DNA from: Bacillota bacterium
GTDB taxonomy: Bacteria > Bacillota > Clostridia > Lachnospirales > Lachnospiraceae
NCBI GenBank assembly: GCA_023386315.1
Contig: JAEWJZ010000014.1
Location: 129,001 to 193,000 of the forward strand
Reading direction: 5' to 3'
DNA length: 64,000 bases
Shown: piece by piece, positions 54,111 to 63,830 of the stretch
Numbering within the stretch: the stretch's first letter is position 1
How the letters are laid out: each line of letters starts with the position of its first letter
Program-made: the position numbers and the translations under genes
The notes under the pieces: model-generated
Databases searched by the model: none
What the model was told of the DNA's origin: nothing
Seen by the model: only the letters and a program-made list of their open reading frames with translations

Positions 54111-55031
54111 TTAACCTTTTACAGAACCTATCATAATACCTTTAACGAAAAAACGTTGAAAAATTGGATATATTAATAAAATAGGTATCACTACCATTAC
54201 AGTAACAGTCATTCTTACAGAAGTTGGAGTCTGAGTAGTAGCTACTGACTGTAAAGAAGTATTACTCACACCGTTTTTAATTAATGCAGCCAAAGAATTT
54301 GATTGATTGATATACTGGTATAATACATATTGTAATGTATAATACTTCTCGTCTGTCATAAGAATTAACGTATCCTGGAAAGAATTCCATTGTCCAACAG
54401 CTGAAAAGATTGTAACAGTAGCTAATATAGGTTTACTGATCGGCATTACTACGGATGAGAATATTCGAAGTATTCCAGCACCATCTATTCTTGCGGCTTC
54501 TTGTAATTCCTTTGGCGTTGATTCAATATAAGTTTTAACTAATATAATGTTAAAAGGCTGTACGATAGCAGGTAATACGTAGGCCCAAAAATTATTGGTT
54601 AAGCGCAAGTTCATCATGGTAATATACCAAGGTATAATACCAGCACCAATATACATGGTTATAATGGTAAATCGATACCAAAACCTTCTCGCCCACATAT
54701 CTTCTTGTGTAAACATGAACCCCAAAAAAGCTGAACCAATTAAAGTACCACAAGTTCCTAAAATGGTTCTTCCCAGTGAAATTACTGCAGCATGTAATAA
54801 ACCGGGAATTTTCATAGCATCAATATAATTTGTAAAATGAATCTTAACAGGATAGAACAGGATACTACCTTTCTCACTAATGTCATTTGCGCTAATGGTA
54901 TTAATAATCAAATAGTAAAAGGGATAGACGCAAAAAAATACAAATATAGTAAATATAATATATAATAATAAATCAAAAACAGTGGTTTTTTCTATTTTGT
55001 GGGTATTGATACTTTTTGTTATTTTTTGCAT
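54111..55031 (-). CDS. Carbohydrate ABC permease, YtcP/LplC type
   Basis: The 306-residue protein has six membrane helices and the inner-membrane-component loop ELQEAARIDGAGILRIFSSVVMPISKPI (EAA motif, in outline), which docks on an MsmX-type ATPase. NTISANDISEKGSI near the start is typical of the YtcP subfamily. The ATPase is not encoded here; a shared one is usual for this family. It lies 8 bases behind the other permease gene. Confidence 0.92.
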   Translation of the reverse strand: MQKITKSINTHKIEKTTVFDLLLYIIFTIFVFFCVYPFYYLIINTISANDISEKGSILFYPVKIHFTNYIDAMKIPGLLHAAVISLGRTILGTCGTLIGSAFLGFMFTQEDMWARRFWYRFTIITMYIGAGIIPWYITMMNLRLTNNFWAYVLPAIVQPFNIILVKTYIESTPKELQEAARIDGAGILRIFSSVVMPISKPILATVTIFSAVGQWNSFQDTLILMTDEKYYTLQYVLYQYINQSNSLAALIKNGVSNTSLQSVATTQTPTSVRMTVTVMVVIPILLIYPIFQRFFVKGIMIGSVKG

Positions 55032-55039
55032 ATTTCCTC

Positions 55040-55951
55040 CTAAATCATGGATTCACCACGTAATAGTTTTGACAATCCATTTACAATGAATAATAGAGTC
55101 ACACTGACAAAACTTTTTAGAATACTAATTGCTGTAGCCAATGAATAACCACCAGATTTTAGGCCTAAATTATATACGAATAAGTCGAGTACCTGTATAT
55201 GGTCACTGTTAAATGAATTTTGAAATACATAATACTGGTCCATACCATTATTTAAGAAATTAGCAACACTTAACATCAATAAAATAAAATAAGTTGGCAA
55301 TAAGGAAGGGATTGTAATATATCTTATAAGCTGCAAACGTTTCGCTCCATCTACTTTGGCTGCTTCATACATTTCTTGATCGATGCCGCTAATAGCCGCT
55401 ATGTACATAATCGATGACCAGCCAAGCGTCTTCCAAGTTCCCCAAAGCCACATGGATAACCATGTATGGGAATCAGATTGTAAAAATAAAATTGGCGTTT
55501 GAATCAGCTCCAGCTGAAGCAAAAAATGATTTATCATACCAGAACTGGAAAATAAAGAATATGCTAAAGAATAAACAAGTACCCAGCTGACAAAGTTAGG
55601 AATAGTTGTAAATGTTTGTACAATTTTTTTGAATCGGGTTGATTTTAACTCCGATAAGAATATTGCAAATATCAAAGGAAACCAAGAAGTAATAATTCCC
55701 AATCCACTCATTGCAAAAGTATTTCTCATTACGCCCCAAAGCTGTTCTCGCTTTGTTTCATTTTCAATAAGGGAAACAAACCATTTCAAGCCTACAAAAT
55801 CACATTGTGATAAGCTTAAAGGTGGCTTAAAATCATAAAATGCATATACCCATCCAAATAGTGGATAATATGCAAATAATGCAACTAACACCATGAAAGG
55901 TAAAATCAACATAAATTTTTTGAAACTTTCAATTGATTTGTTTTTGGCCAT
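55040..55951 (-). CDS. Carbohydrate ABC permease, LplB type
   Basis: The 303-residue permease has six helices, an N-terminal FYDFKPPLSLSQCDFVGLKWF segment typical of LplB-like subunits, and the EAA loop MYEAAKVDGAKRLQLIRYITIPSL (in outline). It is the first gene of the importer operon and diverges from the two-component system, the usual layout for YesMN-controlled sugar importers. Confidence 0.92.
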   Translation of the reverse strand: MAKNKSIESFKKFMLILPFMVLVALFAYYPLFGWVYAFYDFKPPLSLSQCDFVGLKWFVSLIENETKREQLWGVMRNTFAMSGLGIITSWFPLIFAIFLSELKSTRFKKIVQTFTTIPNFVSWVLVYSLAYSLFSSSGMINHFLLQLELIQTPILFLQSDSHTWLSMWLWGTWKTLGWSSIMYIAAISGIDQEMYEAAKVDGAKRLQLIRYITIPSLLPTYFILLMLSVANFLNNGMDQYYVFQNSFNSDHIQVLDLFVYNLGLKSGGYSLATAISILKSFVSVTLLFIVNGLSKLLRGESMI

Positions 55952-56084
55952 TTTTAAATCTCCGTATCTTCTTTCATTTTTTAGAACTAAATAGAGCTAT
56001 ATAGAGTTTATCAAAGATTTATCTTATGAAACACCCAACAAACTTCACCTGAATTAGTAATAATTAGTTATAAATTAAGATTGT

Positions 56085-56113
56085 TTGACAATAACAACTG
56101 AATATGTTCTAAT
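56085..56113 (+). promoter_or_regulatory. Promoter for two-component system
   Basis: Perfect -35 TTGACA (56085-56090), 17-base spacer, -10 TCTAAT (56108-56113), about 100 bases before the kinase gene. Confidence 0.55.
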
Positions 56114-56217
56114 ATTTATAAATTAGTAATTTTGAACAAAAAGTATAATAGGTATGAAAGAAGATTTTCTACATTTGCTAGTTTGAATTTACGGATATTG
56201 TATGAATGGAGGAAAGT

Positions 56218-58053
56218 ATGATAGAAGGAAAATATATAAGAAGTTGGAATAAAACATTATCTAAAATTACTTCTAATTTAAATAATATGAAAATAAGGAA
56301 AAAGCTTCTTGTTGTATATCTGCTTGTTGGATTTATTCCGACATTGTTTTTAGGAGCCTTTTTACTTTATACAACTCATCATAACCTTCTGGAACAACAG
56401 AAAATTCTCGTACAGGCAGAAAATAAACGAGTACATAATATAATTTTTGATATCACCTATTTGTGTATGAACATTTCTAAGTCAGTACAATCAGATTCTG
56501 CCTTAGATAATTTAATAGCACGAAATTTTCAAACTGACGAGGAAGTGTATGATGCTTATCGCAACATTACTACTTTGGATTCTTTTGCAAGTAACTATAC
56601 AGAAATTTCAAGTATAAAACTTTATGTTAACAATAAAACACTTATTACAAATGATAAAATTGTAGTTATTGATAAGGATATTGAGAATACTTCATGGTAT
56701 CAACAAGCTGTAAATAGTTCAGGGGAAGTAATTTGGATGTATAATTCAAATATGGATAACAAGTATAGTTATCTTTACTTAGTTCGTATGATTAAAGTGC
56801 CAAAAAGTGATAATTTTGCAATACTCGTTATAGGTATCAGTAATAACTATTTTAGTTCGGTGATTGAGAGCAAAAAGACCAGCACATTAATCGTTCTTAA
56901 TAATAAAACAATTATCTTTTCAGATAATGCAAAAGAGATTGGAAATTCTTTATTCATAAAAACATTAGAAAATAATAATTGGAAAGAGCCGGCTTATATT
57001 ACTTCCTATAAAGGGAACGATGTTTTGGTTTATTGCTCATCCATGCGGGGTATTTATAGTAATGATACCTTTCAGGCAGTTACAATCACGAATGCTTTAC
57101 CAAGCATTCGAAAGACGGTATTTCTAATATTTTGTATTATCTTAATATCCTTACTGATTCCATTGTTGATGGTAGTTGTTTTTTCTAATTCATATAGCCG
57201 GCGTGTATTAATTGTACGTGAAGAAATGCATAAAATTTCACAGGGAAATTTAAATATATTAGATAACTTTGCTGGAAAGGATGAGCTCGGTGAACTTTTT
57301 CAGGATATGAAATTTACAATAGAGAGTATTCAAAATTTAAATAAAGAAATTTATAAAGAAAAAATAACAAAAAAGAACCTTGAAAATTATCAGCAAAAGA
57401 TGCAATTTGAATTACTGGTAAGTCAGATTAATCCACACTTTCTTTTTAATACGCTGGAAAGTATCCGCATGCATGCAGCACTCAATGGGCAAAATGATTT
57501 GACTTTTATTATAGGAGAATTGGGACGATTGATGCGATATACACTAGAAACAAAGAATAAAATGGTATCAATTGAATCTGAACTTGATTATATTAAAGCT
57601 TATTTAGAAATTCAACATTTTCGCTTTGGAGATAAAATAAAATATCAAATTCACATTAGCCCTAAGATTAATACAAAAACAGATAAAATAATGCCATTAC
57701 TTCTACAGCCAATTGTCGAAAATGCCATGATACACGGATTTAAAAAGAAAAAAGAAAATGGAATGATTGATATTAATGTCATGCGCCGGGAGCAAGAATT
57801 ACATATATCTGTTCAGGATAATGGTATGGGTATGTCAGCTCAAAAGCTTAATGAGGTTTTTCAACACATTCATTGTAGTCATGAAGAACAGACTGAAAAT
57901 AGCATTGGTATTCGAAATGTACAGCAAAGAATTAAATTTTACTATGGGGATACTTATGGTTTATCAATAAGCAGCACGGAAAAAATCGGAACGATAGTTA
58001 CCATTATTTTACCATTAGAGAAGGAGAACAATAATGAAAGTATTATTTATTGA
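56218..58053 (+). CDS. YesM-type sensor histidine kinase
   Basis: From ATG 56218 (GGAGG 5 bases upstream; ATG 56206 overlaps that site) the protein has 611 residues. It has a first membrane helix (KLLVVYLLVGFIPTLFLGAF), a large extracytoplasmic sensor region of Cache type, a second helix (FLIFCIILISLLIPLLMVVVF in outline) and a HAMP domain. The His_kinase box SQINPHFLFNTLESI and a HATPase domain (LLQPIVENAMIHG, DNGMGM, GIGIRNVQQRI-like SIGIRNV) follow. It probably senses a sugar or its binding protein and phosphorylates the next gene product. AT-rich codon use. Confidence 0.93.
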   Translation: MIEGKYIRSWNKTLSKITSNLNNMKIRKKLLVVYLLVGFIPTLFLGAFLLYTTHHNLLEQQKILVQAENKRVHNIIFDITYLCMNISKSVQSDSALDNLIARNFQTDEEVYDAYRNITTLDSFASNYTEISSIKLYVNNKTLITNDKIVVIDKDIENTSWYQQAVNSSGEVIWMYNSNMDNKYSYLYLVRMIKVPKSDNFAILVIGISNNYFSSVIESKKTSTLIVLNNKTIIFSDNAKEIGNSLFIKTLENNNWKEPAYITSYKGNDVLVYCSSMRGIYSNDTFQAVTITNALPSIRKTVFLIFCIILISLLIPLLMVVVFSNSYSRRVLIVREEMHKISQGNLNILDNFAGKDELGELFQDMKFTIESIQNLNKEIYKEKITKKNLENYQQKMQFELLVSQINPHFLFNTLESIRMHAALNGQNDLTFIIGELGRLMRYTLETKNKMVSIESELDYIKAYLEIQHFRFGDKIKYQIHISPKINTKTDKIMPLLLQPIVENAMIHGFKKKKENGMIDINVMRREQELHISVQDNGMGMSAQKLNEVFQHIHCSHEEQTENSIGIRNVQQRIKFYYGDTYGLSISSTEKIGTIVTIILPLEKENNNESIIY

Positions 58054-59578
58054 TGATGAACCAATTGTTCGTAAAGGCTTACAAGTGATTATTCCCTGGC
58101 AAGAATACGGCTATGAAATCTGTGGTGAAGCAGAAGATGGGACCATTGGAATTGAAATGATATTGAATTTACAACCCGATCTAGTCTTACTCGACATCAG
58201 AATGCAAGAAATAAGTGGATTAGATCTGGCAAAAGAGGTTCGTGAAAAAGGATTTACTGGTAAAATTATTATTTTAAGCGGTTATTCTGATTTTGAATAT
58301 GCCAAAACTGCAATACTTTATGATGTTACTGCTTATCTTCTAAAGCCAGTTGATACGAAAGAATTAATTAATATAATTATAAAAGCAAAAGAAGAAATTG
58401 AAAAAGAAAAAATCATATCAGTCTATTCGGATCAGAGTATTCGACATACAAAAGAAGTAATTCTTTCAAATTTAATTCAAGGTAAAATCGAATATCAACC
58501 GGACACTGCAAATCTATATGGTGTTGATTTAAATGATAACCTTTTTGAGCTTATTTCAATTCAAATGGCGACCAAACCAGACGAAAACTCAACAGATTCT
58601 TTATTTATACATCAACTAAAAAAAGCATTTTCTTATTCATCTATTATAAATGGATCATTGTATTTTATTTTAAATGGAAAAGAAAAAATTATTGAATTTC
58701 GTAGATTAATACAGAGCTTTCTAAAGAAAGAAAAAATCATGAAACATAGTTTTATTATTGTTAGTCAAACAGTAACTTCACCAAATAATCTAAAGTTACT
58801 CTATCATGAAATACAGAATATTAATGAAAATATTTATTTTTATCAAACTTCTTTCCCTGTTCTATATGCAGCAGAAATCGAAAAATGCAAACAAGAAGTT
58901 GCTCTAATGGAGTTTAGTATTATAGACATAGTGCAAAATCTTATAAATTGCATATTAGCAAATCAGAATAAAAAATTAGATACTATTTTAGATTCTATGG
59001 AATATTTTCAAAGGTACAAAGAAGTGAGTTCACAGAAGTTTGGATTTCTCATTGTAAACTGTTATATGCAGGTAAAAAAAGCGATAGAGCCGCATTATCC
59101 TCAAATAAAATACAATTTACCAGATTACGATGCTTTTTTAGAAAAATTTTATCCATTAAGTTCTTTATATAAAGGTATGATATATTTAAAAAAGCTATTT
59201 CACGAAATGCAAAATGAAGTAGCGTACTGTTCGGGTAATAATGTTATGGTACGAATTTGTCAATACATCGAGGCTAATTATAACAAACAAATAAAATTGG
59301 AACACATATCCAGTATATTTGGGTATAATAGTTCATATCTAGGAAAAATTTTTAGCAAATATATCGGAAACAACTTTAACACTTACTTAGATGGTATAAG
59401 AATTAATCATGCAAAAGATATGCTGAATAATGGTATTGCGGTTCATATTACAGCTTATAATTGTGGCTTCAATGACCTTGACTACTTTTCAAAAAAATTT
59501 AAAAAATTAGTTGGCTGCCCGCCTTCTGAATACAAAAAAAATAATCATTCTGGTGAGCAAACTGTATCAATCCAGTAA
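58034..59578 (+). CDS. YesN-type AraC-family response regulator
   Basis: The 514-residue protein starts with a receiver domain: acidic FIDDEP, phospho-acceptor Asp54 in LLDIRM, and LLKPVD. A middle helical region is followed by a C-terminal AraC double helix-turn-helix (about 415-505) with IKLEHISSIFGYNSSYLGKIF (in outline) and the CGFNDLDYFSKKFKKLVGCPPSEYKK region (in outline). It overlaps the kinase gene by 20 bases. Its likely target is the divergent sugar importer operon. Confidence 0.94.
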   Translation: MKVLFIDDEPIVRKGLQVIIPWQEYGYEICGEAEDGTIGIEMILNLQPDLVLLDIRMQEISGLDLAKEVREKGFTGKIIILSGYSDFEYAKTAILYDVTAYLLKPVDTKELINIIIKAKEEIEKEKIISVYSDQSIRHTKEVILSNLIQGKIEYQPDTANLYGVDLNDNLFELISIQMATKPDENSTDSLFIHQLKKAFSYSSIINGSLYFILNGKEKIIEFRRLIQSFLKKEKIMKHSFIIVSQTVTSPNNLKLLYHEIQNINENIYFYQTSFPVLYAAEIEKCKQEVALMEFSIIDIVQNLINCILANQNKKLDTILDSMEYFQRYKEVSSQKFGFLIVNCYMQVKKAIEPHYPQIKYNLPDYDAFLEKFYPLSSLYKGMIYLKKLFHEMQNEVAYCSGNNVMVRICQYIEANYNKQIKLEHISSIFGYNSSYLGKIFSKYIGNNFNTYLDGIRINHAKDMLNNGIAVHITAYNCGFNDLDYFSKKFKKLVGCPPSEYKKNNHSGEQTVSIQ

Positions 59579-59695
59579 ATCTAATATTAGTGAATATATC
59601 AATTAAGCCGTTCCTTTGAAATATTCTATATTTTTCTGTGCTTTTCTGTTACTATTAAGATGAAATCATACGCAACAGGAAAGGAGATTTTTTGT

Positions 59696-60724
59696 GTGAG
59701 TATTGAAAAAATAATTCCAACCGACTTTAGAGGGTGTGTATCCATTTCCAAAAAAGAAGAGATGCTTTTCCAGAGAGCATACGGATATGCAGATCTGTCC
59801 AATAAAGTTCTCAATGATATTGAAACCAGATTTGCAACAGCTTCTGCAGGAAAGATATTTGTTGCTGTGGCAATCCTACAGCTGGTTGAGAAAGGGAAGC
59901 TTCATCTGGAAGACAAAATCGGAACACTGTTTGATTTTGACTGGAAGCAGATCGACCCGGGAATCACAGTTGAGCAGCTCCTCACCCACACTTCCGGGAT
60001 CCCCGACTATTTCGATGAATCTGTAATGACGGAATATGAAGATTTGTGGTATGACTTTCCCAACTACAGAATACGTTCCAACAAAGATCTGCTTCCGCTT
60101 TTCATTAACAAAGAGATGATATATTCAAAAGGGAGCAAATTTCAATACAATAATACTGGTTTTGTTGTATTAGCAATGATTCTGGAGCAGATTGCAGGAA
60201 TGGAATTTGACCAATATCTGGAAAAATCAATATTTGCTCCCTGCAATATGACACATACCGGATATTACGAACTGGACAGACTGCCGGCCAAATGCGCTTT
60301 TAATTACATATTTGACAGGGAAAGAAACGACTACCGGACGAATATATATAGTGTGGATGCCAAAGGCACCGGTGCAGGGGGTGCTTTTACTACAGTTAGT
60401 GATGTCCGCTTGTTCTGGGAGAACCTTCTGTCATACAAACTGCTCTCTCCTGCCATGACGAAAAATATGTTATCCAATCATAGTGGTGAAAGCCGGGGTT
60501 ATGGCTATGGGGTCTGGTTAACAAAAGCAGGAAATGATTTTAACCCCCATTTCGAGGGTTGTGATCCGGGTGTTAGCTTTATTTCTGCCTTTGATAAAGA
60601 AAATCAGATATTGGTAACCTTAGTAAGTAATTATGGAGACAATGTCTGGAAGCTTCGGCGGGATATAGCAGCCTGCCTGCTTCTTTCAGTCAATAAAAAA
60701 GGAGGCGATCCAATTGAATCCTGA
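59696..60724 (+). CDS. Class C beta-lactamase-like serine hydrolase
   Basis: From GTG 59696 (AAGGAG 9 bases upstream) the protein has 342 residues. It has the SxxK motif Ser50-Ala-Gly-Lys53, LLTHTSGIPDY, a Tyr-Asn-Asn motif in KFQYNNTGF and GTGAGGAFTTVSDVRLF in outline, followed by HFEGCDPG in the place of the KTG/HxG triad. No signal peptide is visible, so a cytoplasmic esterase or peptidase is more likely than a beta-lactamase. It is the first gene of a three-gene operon and overlaps the next gene by 11 bases. Confidence 0.82.
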   Translation: MSIEKIIPTDFRGCVSISKKEEMLFQRAYGYADLSNKVLNDIETRFATASAGKIFVAVAILQLVEKGKLHLEDKIGTLFDFDWKQIDPGITVEQLLTHTSGIPDYFDESVMTEYEDLWYDFPNYRIRSNKDLLPLFINKEMIYSKGSKFQYNNTGFVVLAMILEQIAGMEFDQYLEKSIFAPCNMTHTGYYELDRLPAKCAFNYIFDRERNDYRTNIYSVDAKGTGAGGAFTTVSDVRLFWENLLSYKLLSPAMTKNMLSNHSGESRGYGYGVWLTKAGNDFNPHFEGCDPGVSFISAFDKENQILVTLVSNYGDNVWKLRRDIAACLLLSVNKKGGDPIES

Positions 60725-61067
60725 ATTCTGGGCTGCTCTGGAACAGCTTGTGAATAATTCCGAAATCGTTATTGACAGACCTAAGGGATCTGCTCATCCT
60801 AAGTATCCTGATTTTATATACAAAGTTGATTATGGATACTTAAAGAACACATCTTCCATGGATGGACAGGGAATAGACGTCTGGGCAGGAACTGACAAAA
60901 ACAAAAGAATTGACGCAGTTATGTGTATTGTGGATTTAATGAAACGAGATTCGGAAATTAAGATTCTGATAGGTTGTACAGAAGAAGAAAAAGAACTGAT
61001 CTTTGAAACGCATAATGAAACAGAATACATGAAAGGAATTTTAATCCGACGGGAAATACCGGAATAA
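60714..61067 (+). CDS. Inorganic-pyrophosphatase-like small protein
   Basis: The 117-residue protein starts at a TTG eight bases after AAGGAGG, inside the previous gene. It aligns by eye with the core of family I pyrophosphatase: [24 protein letters not shown] corresponds (in outline) to the substrate and NYGYIP segment. Asp50-Gly-Gln52-Gly-Ile-Asp55 corresponds to DGDPxD. The middle Asp of the metal-binding motif is Gln here, and the protein is far shorter than the usual 170 or more residues. It may be inactive on pyrophosphate or act on another substrate. Confidence 0.65.
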   Translation: MNPEFWAALEQLVNNSEIVIDRPKGSAHPKYPDFIYKVDYGYLKNTSSMDGQGIDVWAGTDKNKRIDAVMCIVDLMKRDSEIKILIGCTEEEKELIFETHNETEYMKGILIRREIPE

Positions 61068-61081
61068 TGAGGAGGATCATA

Positions 61082-61465
61082 ATGAAGATTGAACATATTG
61101 CCATGTATGTAAATGATTTGGAAAAAGCGAAGGAATTCTTCACCATTTATTTTAATGGAAAAGCAAATGGCGGGTACCACAATCAAAAAACAGGTTTCCG
61201 CTCCTATTTTTTAACTTTTGAAGACAGTAGCCGGCTGGAAATCATGAGCAAGCCGGTTATGGAAGATCCACAAAAAACACTGACACGCACCGGTTTCATC
61301 CACATCGCCTTCAGCACAGGGAGCAAAGAGAACGTTGACAGGCTCACCAATAAACTAATGCAGGATGGCTATGAAGTGATCAGCGGTCCGCGAACGACCG
61401 GTGACGGCTATTACGAAAGCTGTATCGTAGGTCTGGAAGGGAACCAGATTGAAATAACCATCTAA
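61082..61465 (+). CDS. VOC/glyoxalase family protein
   Basis: The 127-residue protein from ATG 61082 (GAGGAGG upstream) has the betaalphabetabetabeta repeat of the VOC fold: [47 protein letters not shown] in outline and GNQIEITI at the end. His4, Glu in LEIM, His in FIHIAF and Glu in QIEITI are placed like metal ligands of glyoxalase-type enzymes. Substrate unknown. It is last in the operon and its stop overlaps the stop of the convergent regulator gene. Confidence 0.85.
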   Translation: MKIEHIAMYVNDLEKAKEFFTIYFNGKANGGYHNQKTGFRSYFLTFEDSSRLEIMSKPVMEDPQKTLTRTGFIHIAFSTGSKENVDRLTNKLMQDGYEVISGPRTTGDGYYESCIVGLEGNQIEITI

Positions 61466-62160
61466 TTCCCCTCAAGAGATTTAATCAGTCTCCGGTTCAC
61501 TGTCAGATGCATATACATGGCGCATCTGGCACCCTCCGGGTCTTTTCTGACAATGCAGTCCGTAATTTCCCTGTGCGTATCAATGGTCTCCTGCCTAAGT
61601 CTGGCATTGGTTAAATCCACAAACAGGGAAATAGATGAATGAATCACAGGAATCAGCTTTTCCATCACCAGATTGCCGCTGCATGCAGCAATCTGCCGGT
61701 GAAAAAGAATATCTGCATGGGTGTGGTCATCTCCCCGGTTAATCAGTTCCTCCACCTGGTCTCTTAACTTTTCCAGCTCTTTTTGCTGCTCAGGTCTGGC
61801 ATTGGCCGCAGCAAGCGCAGCGATCTCCGGTTCCAGCATCAGACGGATGCTTAACAGATCAAGTGCAAGATGGGTTTTGTCCTTTAAAAGGGAAAGTCCA
61901 AGCGGGTCATCTAACAGACCCTGGCGTTCAGAGACAAAGGTTCCTGCTCCCCTTCGTATGGTAAGAATCTCTCTGGAAACCAGAATCTTCACAGCTTCTC
62001 TGATCGTCCCCCTGCCTACTCCGATTTTTTCAGCCAGCTCGAACTCATTGGGTATCTTTGCGCCGACCTCCAGACCTTTTTCCACAATATCATTCAGGAT
62101 TTGCTCTGCCACCTGTTCCGCCAGGGTCTGCTTTGTCCTGTTTTCCGGTTCGTAACTCAT
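61462..62160 (-). CDS. FadR-type GntR family transcription regulator
   Basis: From ATG 62160 (GGGGGG box) the protein has 232 residues. The N-terminal winged helix has [25 protein letters not shown] and RRGAGTFV, typical for the GntR family. The C-terminal all-helical FCD domain has the metal-binding Asp/His pattern ([20 protein letters not shown] in outline, then [13 protein letters not shown] and [10 protein letters not shown]). Such regulators respond to organic or sugar acids. It follows rpiB by 20 bases and may be in the same transcript. Confidence 0.9.
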   Translation of the reverse strand: MSYEPENRTKQTLAEQVAEQILNDIVEKGLEVGAKIPNEFELAEKIGVGRGTIREAVKILVSREILTIRRGAGTFVSERQGLLDDPLGLSLLKDKTHLALDLLSIRLMLEPEIAALAAANARPEQQKELEKLRDQVEELINRGDDHTHADILFHRQIAACSGNLVMEKLIPVIHSSISLFVDLTNARLRQETIDTHREITDCIVRKDPEGARCAMYMHLTVNRRLIKSLEGN

Positions 62161-62179
62161 AGGCCCCCCTTTCACACGT

Positions 62180-62623
62180 CTAATTTCTCTTTTCGATGTC
62201 CATTACCATATCTACGCGGCGCTGATGTCTTCCGCCTTCATATTTGGCGTCAAGCCATTCTTCCGTGATCATCTTGGCCATCTCCACGCCAATAACTCTG
62301 GCACCAAAGCAGAGAACATTGGAATCATTGTGCATTCTGGAAAGCTTTGCTGTATATGGCTCACTGCAGACACAGGCACGGATTCCTTTTACTTTGTTGC
62401 AGGCAAGAGAAATACCAACTCCTGTTCCGCAGATTGCGATTCCCAAATCTGCCTTTCCATCTGCTACCGCGCGGCTTACCTTCTCTCCATATTCCGGATA
62501 ATCGCAGCTTTCCGTGGAATTGGTACCAAAATCAATCACTTCATAGCCTTTGCTTTCCACAAATTCTTTAATCGCTTCTTTCATCTCTATCGCTGTATGA
62601 TCATTACCCATTGCAATCTTCAT
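62180..62623 (-). CDS. rpiB: Ribose-5-phosphate isomerase B / RpiB-LacAB family
   Basis: From ATG 62623 (GAGGAGAA upstream) the protein has 147 residues. It has KIAMGNDHTA with Asp8-His9, DFGTNSTESCDYP, Cys65 in ICGTGVGIS and the RMHNDSNVLCFGARV segment. It interconverts ribose-5-phosphate and ribulose-5-phosphate. The neighbouring lactonase and aroC genes also fit a pentose-phosphate / aromatic precursor theme. A longer frame from 62671 lacks a site and adds non-family residues. Confidence 0.93.
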   Translation of the reverse strand: MKIAMGNDHTAIEMKEAIKEFVESKGYEVIDFGTNSTESCDYPEYGEKVSRAVADGKADLGIAICGTGVGISLACNKVKGIRACVCSEPYTAKLSRMHNDSNVLCFGARVIGVEMAKMITEEWLDAKYEGGRHQRRVDMVMDIEKRN

Positions 62624-62660
62624 TGTTATTCTCCTCGTATCCATAAAAATATTCAGTAAT

Positions 62661-62696
62661 ATATCCGGCATTTAACATAGCATAAATACCGGATAT
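62661..62696 (-). other. Intercistronic stem-loop between aroC and rpiB
   Basis: 14-bp inverted repeat with one mismatch: arms 62661-62674 and 62683-62696 (ATATCCGG... and ...CCGGATAT), 8-base loop. No T tract follows directly on the minus strand (TTTTT comes about 10 bases later), so it may be an RNA-processing site, a weak terminator or an operator. Confidence 0.55.
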
Positions 62697-62703
62697 AATC
62701 AAG

Positions 62704-63816
62704 TTATTCAGTTTCTTTGTTATAAAAGGAAACAATACGATCCATTCTGGCAGATAAATTGGCAAGCAGTAAATCAACGGTTGTAAGAGCTGCCATCGCC
62801 TCCACCACCACAACTGCCCGTGGCACTACGATAGGATCATGGCGGCCTTTGATTTCAATCTCCGTTTCTTCCCCCTGCCTGGTAACCGTCTTCTGGGGCT
62901 GTGCGATTGAGGGAGTGGGTTTAAAAGCGGCACGGAAAACGACCCTGGACCCATCACTGATTCCTCCAAGCACACCTCCGGCGTGGTTGCTTACCTTCTT
63001 CGCCCTGCCTTCTGCATTCATACAAAAACCATCATTATTCTGAGAGCCTAAAGCGCGGGACGCCATAAAACCATCACCGATCTCAAAGCCTTTCACTGCC
63101 CCAATGGACATAACCGCTTTTGCCAGAGAGGCATCATATTTGTCAAAAACAGGATCTCCAATTCCGGCAGGTACTCCGTCGATGACGCATTCCACAACGC
63201 CGCCAACAGAATCTTTTCTTCCCATCATCTCTTCCAAATACTGTTCTGCAAGGAGACATGTCTCCTTATCAGGCATATAGAGACGGTTTTGGTCCCTCTC
63301 ATTTAGATCAAAACTTTCTTCTTTTACTTCATACGGTCCCACAGATCTGGTATATGCCGTCACAGTAATCCCCAGGCTTTTTAAAAAACAGGCAGCTATG
63401 GCACCAGCCGCAACTCTGCCGATGGTTTCCCTTCCGGAGGAACGCCCGCCTCCCCGGTAATCCCTGAAACCATATTTTTCATCGAAGGTGTAATCAGCAT
63501 GGCCAGGACGGTAAACTTCCATAATATTCCCGTAATCTTTAGAGCGCTGATCTGTATTCCAGACAATCATGGAGATGGGTGTTCCGGTTGTTCTTCCCTC
63601 AAATACGCCGGATAAGATCTCCACCTGATCTCCTTCACTGCGCATCGTGGTAAATTTACTCTGCCCCGGTTTTCTGCGGTCTAGAAAACACTGAATATCC
63701 TTTTCTTCCAGCGAAAGACCGGCAGGACAGCCGTCTACTACCACACCGATTCCTTTTCCGTGGGATTCTCCCCATGTAGTGATTTTAAATATTGTGCCAA
63801 GTGTCGATCCCGCCAT
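62704..63816 (-). CDS. aroC: Chorismate synthase
   Basis: The 370-residue enzyme makes chorismate from EPSP using reduced FMN. Family marks are [18 protein letters not shown] in outline, [21 protein letters not shown] in outline, [15 protein letters not shown], and the C-terminal KGRHDP segment with catalytic His/Asp. AAAAGGAG stands 8 bases before the ATG, 14 bases after the stop of the lactonase gene. It is thus in one operon with the lactonase, rpiB and perhaps the FadR-type regulator. Confidence 0.97.
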   Translation of the reverse strand: MAGSTLGTIFKITTWGESHGKGIGVVVDGCPAGLSLEEKDIQCFLDRRKPGQSKFTTMRSEGDQVEILSGVFEGRTTGTPISMIVWNTDQRSKDYGNIMEVYRPGHADYTFDEKYGFRDYRGGGRSSGRETIGRVAAGAIAACFLKSLGITVTAYTRSVGPYEVKEESFDLNERDQNRLYMPDKETCLLAEQYLEEMMGRKDSVGGVVECVIDGVPAGIGDPVFDKYDASLAKAVMSIGAVKGFEIGDGFMASRALGSQNNDGFCMNAEGRAKKVSNHAGGVLGGISDGSRVVFRAAFKPTPSIAQPQKTVTRQGEETEIEIKGRHDPIVVPRAVVVVEAMAALTTVDLLLANLSARMDRIVSFYNKETE

Positions 63817-63830
63817 AGTTGTCTCTCCTT

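Noticed and set aside
52200..59700. Mobile element ends around the AT-rich block
   Set aside because: No transposase, integrase, direct repeats or tRNA gene was seen at either junction.
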